NCBI GenBank assembly: GCA_030531645.1
Contig: JAUNNB010000003.1
Coordinates: forward strand, 24,038-88,037
Source of the DNA: Candidatus Saccharimonadota bacterium
Lineage (GTDB): Bacteria; Patescibacteriota; Saccharimonadia; Saccharimonadales; Saccharimonadaceae
Reading direction: 5' to 3'
DNA: 64,000 bases
Below the pieces are notes generated by a model that did no database searches, had not been told where the DNA came from, and was given only the letters and a program-made list of their open reading frames with translations. The first letter of the stretch is position 1, and every line of letters begins with the position of its first letter. Of the stretch, positions 60,711 through 64,000 are shown piece by piece. The position numbers and the translations under genes are program-made.

Positions 60711-61682
60711 TTACGCAATGCGACGAAGGCGATAATAAATTCTAAAGAATGGACGCAAGATTAAATATATTTTTGGGTGATTAGTGGCAAACTTAAATTC
60801 ATGCGCGCGTGGTATTTTTTCTTTTAAGTAAAATTTGGCGTTGAAATTTAGAGTTTTACGGTCCTCGATGATGGTTTGCGTGAAACGCAGAGCATCGCTA
60901 AAACCAACTCGGTTCAAATTCCAAGTATACGCTCGGAAACGAAGAGCATTAGAAAGATTTGTGAGTTCTTCGTCCGAAAAGGTCTTATTAATCTCCTCAA
61001 ACTCAGTTCGCATAAACTCACCTTTTTTAGCATTGAATATGGACGAATTAATATTGTCTTGGCGGTAGTAATAAAGTGGTTTTTCTATGATAGCAATCTT
61101 CTTTGCATAAGCAAAGGTTTTGAATTGAAAGCTAGTGTCTTGGAAGCTGGCACCTGGAGTTTCAAGAAACTTGATGTTATTTTTTTGAAGAAAAGATTTT
61201 CTGTAAACACAGGACCAAATGGATGGATTAACATAAAAAATTTTATGATTATCTTTCGGTATGAATTCTTTTGGGAGACCATCGAAGAGTTTTTCTTCGT
61301 GCGTTTTCCAAGAACGACCATAAAAGTTTGTGAAGCTGCATTTTACGAGATCAGCGTTCGTTTTCTCGAGCATCCTTATTAGTATTTTCATCATATCGCG
61401 ATGAATAAAATCGTCTGATTCGACGATAGCCACGTAGTCACCTTTTGCCTTTTTGATGGCTCTGTTTAGACTGGCACCGTAGCCGGAATTCTTCTGATTG
61501 ATAAGCTGAAATCTCTTATCTTTTTTCGCGTATTCTTCGCAGATTTTTTTGGAATCATCGGACGAGCCGTCATTAATCAAAATGACTTCAAAATTTTTAT
61601 AGCTTTGATTCAAGATGCTATCGAGACAAAGTGGAAGATATTCAGCTACATTATAAATTGGAACTAATATACTTAATTTCAT
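60711..61682 (-). CDS. Glycosyltransferase family 2
   Basis: 323 residues. LSILVPIYNVAEYLPLCLDS, INDGSSDDS, NSGYGASLNRAIKKAKGDYV and the D-x-D-type IVESDDF. The C-terminal half is helical without membrane spans. The stop lies about 50 bases before glf. The ATG overlaps the stop of the upstream GT2 gene by four bases. Codes for another sugar transfer step of the same glycan; linkage unknown. Confidence 0.92.
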   Translation of the reverse strand: MKLSILVPIYNVAEYLPLCLDSILNQSYKNFEVILINDGSSDDSKKICEEYAKKDKRFQLINQKNSGYGASLNRAIKKAKGDYVAIVESDDFIHRDMMKILIRMLEKTNADLVKCSFTNFYGRSWKTHEEKLFDGLPKEFIPKDNHKIFYVNPSIWSCVYRKSFLQKNNIKFLETPGASFQDTSFQFKTFAYAKKIAIIEKPLYYYRQDNINSSIFNAKKGEFMRTEFEEINKTFSDEELTNLSNALRFRAYTWNLNRVGFSDALRFTQTIIEDRKTLNFNAKFYLKEKIPRAHEFKFATNHPKIYLILRPFFRIYYRLRRIA

Positions 61683-62656
61683 TTTCGGAATTTCACAATA
61701 ATTAACGACGGGAGAACCAGAAGAGGCGAGGCATGCTGGAATTTATGACCGAGAGATTGATTGCTACGAGCAACTGCAAACGCATGTGAAATCTTCCAAT
61801 GGAAACGAATCTTATGAATTAGCTTATTGGATTTTTTGGATGGTTTCTTTCCTGCCCACTTACAAAGATGGTCGAAGCTCTTTTGCCAGTTGCCCCAGCT
61901 CAATGAACTTAATGAAACCACGCTAGTATCAGTACCGTAATTATAGATATAAAGCGGCTCTGTGACAAAGGCGAGGCGAGAATATTGGACTCGGTGAGCA
62001 GCCTTCAAATATTCAAGGACGAACTTGAGATCCTCGGCAAAATTAATTTTTTCGTCAAACTGAATACTAAAATGTTCGATAATATTACGCCTAAAAATTT
62101 TTGTATTAACTGCATGGAGTCTGCCGTCACTAGCAAGCAAGCGTAAAATATATTCTGTAAAATCCTCATCCGGATTGGCTGGTTCTGGCTCTTTTATATA
62201 TAGTTCACGAACGCTCTTTTTTCGTTGATAACGTACTGCGGACGTCGCAAGAGCGATGCGAAGCTCTGTAGAATTATAGCTATCATATTGCTCGAGTTTT
62301 TCAACGAGCGAGCGAATATAATTCTTCTCCACGGAATCATCTGAATCTATGAAGCAAACATAATCACCGGAAGCTTTGGCAAGCCCAGCATTGCGTGCGG
62401 CGGATGCGCCTGCGTTGTCTTGATGTAAAATAATTAGCTTTGGCGCAGCCTTAATTTTCTTGGCGGTTAAATCATATTGGCGCTTGAATTCTTTGAGCAG
62501 GCTTAAGCTATCGTCCGTAGAACCATCATCAATGAGAATGAATTCGAGATTTTTATAATCCGATTTGATGATTTTTAGAATGAGTTTAATAGCGAGCTCC
62601 CCAGTATTAAAAACTGGGATAATCACGGATACTTTTTTGCCGCTCGCAACCGGCAT
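61679..62656 (-). CDS. Glycosyltransferase family 2
   Basis: 325 residues starting MPVASGKKVSVIIPVFNTGE at 62656, where ATG overlaps the galE TGA (TGATG); a longer start at 62701 overlaps galE. Family motifs: FILIDDGSTDDS, NAGASAARNAGLAKASGDYV and the D-x-D motif IDSDDS. Coupled to galE upstream and to the next GT2 downstream, forming a four-base-overlap chain. Confidence 0.92.
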   Translation of the reverse strand: MPVASGKKVSVIIPVFNTGELAIKLILKIIKSDYKNLEFILIDDGSTDDSLSLLKEFKRQYDLTAKKIKAAPKLIILHQDNAGASAARNAGLAKASGDYVCFIDSDDSVEKNYIRSLVEKLEQYDSYNSTELRIALATSAVRYQRKKSVRELYIKEPEPANPDEDFTEYILRLLASDGRLHAVNTKIFRRNIIEHFSIQFDEKINFAEDLKFVLEYLKAAHRVQYSRLAFVTEPLYIYNYGTDTSVVSLSSLSWGNWQKSFDHLCKWAGKKPSKKSNKLIHKIRFHWKISHAFAVARSNQSLGHKFQHASPLLVLPSLIIVKFRK

Positions 62657-63660
62657 CAGCCCCTTGCCTCGTGAGCTAAGTAGTTTAATGTATCGCGACA
62701 AGCATCAGCAACATCCAACTCGGCCTTCCAGCCAAGTTCACGATTTGCTTTGTCTGCAATGGCACAATGAACTGGAACATCACCTGCACGGCGAGCTACT
62801 ACTTTTGTAGGGAGCTTCTTTCCGCTAGCGTCTTCGAAGGCTTTAATCATCTCAAGAACACTAGTCCCCTTATTGGTGCCGAGGTTGTAAACTTCTGCGC
62901 CGGTCTTCATTTTATCCAAAGCAGAAACATGGCCTTTTGCTAAATCTACCACGTGGATATAATCGCGAATACAAGTGCCGTCTTCCGTATCATAATCATC
63001 GCCATAGATTTGTAGTTCTGGAATATCACCGGTTGAAACACGCATAATAACAGGCATAAGATTGTTCGGGATGCCATTTGGATCTTCACCGAGTAAGCCG
63101 GAAGGATGCGCACCGATAGGGTTAAAGTAACGAAGGATTGTGCATTCAAATTCTGGGCGAGCCACAGCTTCGGCCATAAGAATGCGCTCAATCATATACT
63201 TAGTTTCACCATATGGGCAGGCGATTTTAATACCAGTCTGAGCCTCCTCATCGTAGAACCCGAGACCTTGGTCGCCATAAACCGTAGCGCTAGATGAGAA
63301 GATAATCTTATTGATGCCAGCCTCACGCATAGCTTTCAAAACATTTACAGAGCCACCCACGTTGGTCTCGAAATACTCGAGAGGTTTCTCAACGGATTCA
63401 CCGACAGCCTTAAGACCGGCAAAGTGAATCACTGCGTCATAATTCCCTTCTCGCATAATCTTAGAAAGGGCGTTGAAGTCACAAATATCGGCGTTGAAAA
63501 ACTTAGGACGAACACCAGCAATTTCGTTGATGCGGTCTAAAACCGATTCCTTAGAATTTGATAAATTATCGAGGATTTCGACCTCGTGACCAGAGGCGAT
63601 TAACTCCACGACGGTATGGGAACCGATGTAACCGGTGCCTCCCGTTGCTAAAATCTTCAT
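62656..63660 (-). CDS. galE: UDP-glucose 4-epimerase
   Basis: Short-chain dehydrogenase family; interconverts UDP-glucose and UDP-galactose, feeding glf. 334 residues: NAD site GGTGYIGSHTV, FSSSATVYG, catalytic YGETKYMIE (Tyr-x3-Lys), RYFNPIGAHPSG, and VYNLGTNKGTSV. TATAAT (63667-63672) ends six bases before the ATG, so it is predicted leaderless. First gene of the galE/GT2/GT2 operon. Confidence 0.97.
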   Translation of the reverse strand: MKILATGGTGYIGSHTVVELIASGHEVEILDNLSNSKESVLDRINEIAGVRPKFFNADICDFNALSKIMREGNYDAVIHFAGLKAVGESVEKPLEYFETNVGGSVNVLKAMREAGINKIIFSSSATVYGDQGLGFYDEEAQTGIKIACPYGETKYMIERILMAEAVARPEFECTILRYFNPIGAHPSGLLGEDPNGIPNNLMPVIMRVSTGDIPELQIYGDDYDTEDGTCIRDYIHVVDLAKGHVSALDKMKTGAEVYNLGTNKGTSVLEMIKAFEDASGKKLPTKVVARRAGDVPVHCAIADKANRELGWKAELDVADACRDTLNYLAHEARG

Positions 63661-63686
63661 ATAATTATTATATCAAATTTGGTAGA

Positions 63687-64000
63687 CTAGTGCTCAGACT
63701 TTTTGTCTGGAGAGCCAAGTGGGCGCTTGTCGTCAGCGTAAGGATCAGTATGGTTTTCTTCTTCGATAGAATCGATAGACTCGTCGTCGTTATGGTCAGA
63801 AGTCACATTGGTGCTAGGCTTCTGAGATTTTTGACATTTGACAAGTTTCATAATAACTATAGCTAAGGCGATAGATGTGACAGCTGCTATACCGGCAAAA
63901 ACATAAATAAGGATTTGCTTGGTATCTGGACCTTCACGCTCCAAAATATTACCAAGGCCTTCTTGGGTTTTTTCTTCTTTTTGCTCTTCTTCCTTTGGCT
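63687..64000 (-). CDS. C-terminal part of a single-span membrane protein, 5' end outside window
   Basis: The frame stays open to the window edge: a Glu/Lys/Gln-rich stretch, then DTKQILIYVFAGIAAVTSIA, a membrane helix, and a charged tail of about 50 residues rich in Asp, Glu and Lys with SIDSIEEE. Too little to name. A TTG at 63944 is not taken as the start, because the reading frame continues upstream without a stop. Confidence 0.6.
   Translation of the reverse strand, partial: PKEEEQKEEKTQEGLGNILEREGPDTKQILIYVFAGIAAVTSIALAIVIMKLVKCQKSQKPSTNVTSDHNDDESIDSIEEENHTDPYADDKRPLGSPDKKSEH

Noticed and set aside
63687..63944. 85-residue gene starting at TTG 63944
   Set aside because: The frame continues open upstream to the window edge, so this is the end of a larger gene.
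1..64000. TGA recoded as glycine (code 25)
   Set aside because: Several genes end in TGA with coupled starts (for example galE and the first prepilin); the standard bacterial code fits throughout.
1..64000. CRISPR arrays, insertion sequences or prophage
   Set aside because: No spaced direct repeats, transposase, integrase or phage structural genes were found in either strand.

Overview
The window reads as a compact chromosome segment of a host-associated Candidate Phyla Radiation bacterium, most likely Candidatus Saccharibacteria (TM7). This is inferred from gene content: L-lactate dehydrogenase, a pilin operon with a giant surface protein, many single-span proteins with charged tails, and a peptidoglycan and surface-polysaccharide gene set with little other biosynthesis. 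I have no database match to confirm it. Gaps are tiny; no stretch over 300 bases lacks a gene. TGA is a true stop (the galE TGA overlaps the next ATG), which argues against the code-25 Gracilibacteria/Absconditabacteria. No mobile element, CRISPR array, prophage or rRNA was seen.

Layout. 1-14.5 kb: alkyltransferase-like gene, two tRNAs, ndk, galU, rpsT, a phosphomannomutase-like HAD enzyme, uppP, an HTH-MurA fusion, a UvrD helicase, a phosphoesterase, a methyltransferase, yebC, a TetR-like regulator, rplS and upp. 14.6-24 kb: a 29-residue basic protein, an RNase HII-YraN fusion, tpiA, a coiled-coil membrane protein, the nifS/small protein/dinB operon, and a membrane-anchored Clp-type ATPase with a small membrane partner. 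24-36 kb: a MacB-like ABC transporter, tatD, a polynucleotide kinase-like gene, ldh, a D,D-carboxypeptidase, typA, and a three-gene SPFH/zinc-ribbon/membrane module. 36-48.6 kb: a lipoprotein, then an eight-gene surface-structure operon (1199-residue protein, three prepilins, a PilX-like protein, a GT-C-like membrane protein). 48.5-53.3 kb: a CAU tRNA, an Ltp-domain protein, priA, a FtsB/DivIC-like protein, a small conserved protein and a Mur ligase. 53.3-63.7 kb: a surface-polysaccharide locus with initiating phosphoglycosyltransferase, GT4, ABC export pair, three GT2 enzymes, glf and galE.

Working together: galU, galE and glf supply UDP-glucose, UDP-galactose and UDP-galactofuranose; the phosphoglycosyltransferase, GT4 and GT2 enzymes would build a lipid-linked glycan and the ABC pair export it. 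MurA, the Mur ligase, UppP and the carboxypeptidase belong to peptidoglycan metabolism. The pilin operon has the gene composition of a type IV pilus tip complex and is the best candidate here for attachment to a host cell.

Expression signals fall into two styles. At least thirteen genes have a TATAAT-like box ending 6-7 bases before the start codon, so their mRNAs are probably leaderless. Others (rpsT, rplS, typA, upp and three genes of unknown function) have -35/-10 promoters with 17-base spacing, leaders and Shine-Dalgarno sites. The most specific regulatory signal is a pair of almost identical 19-base palindromes, one over the -10 box of the HTH-murA gene and one inside it.
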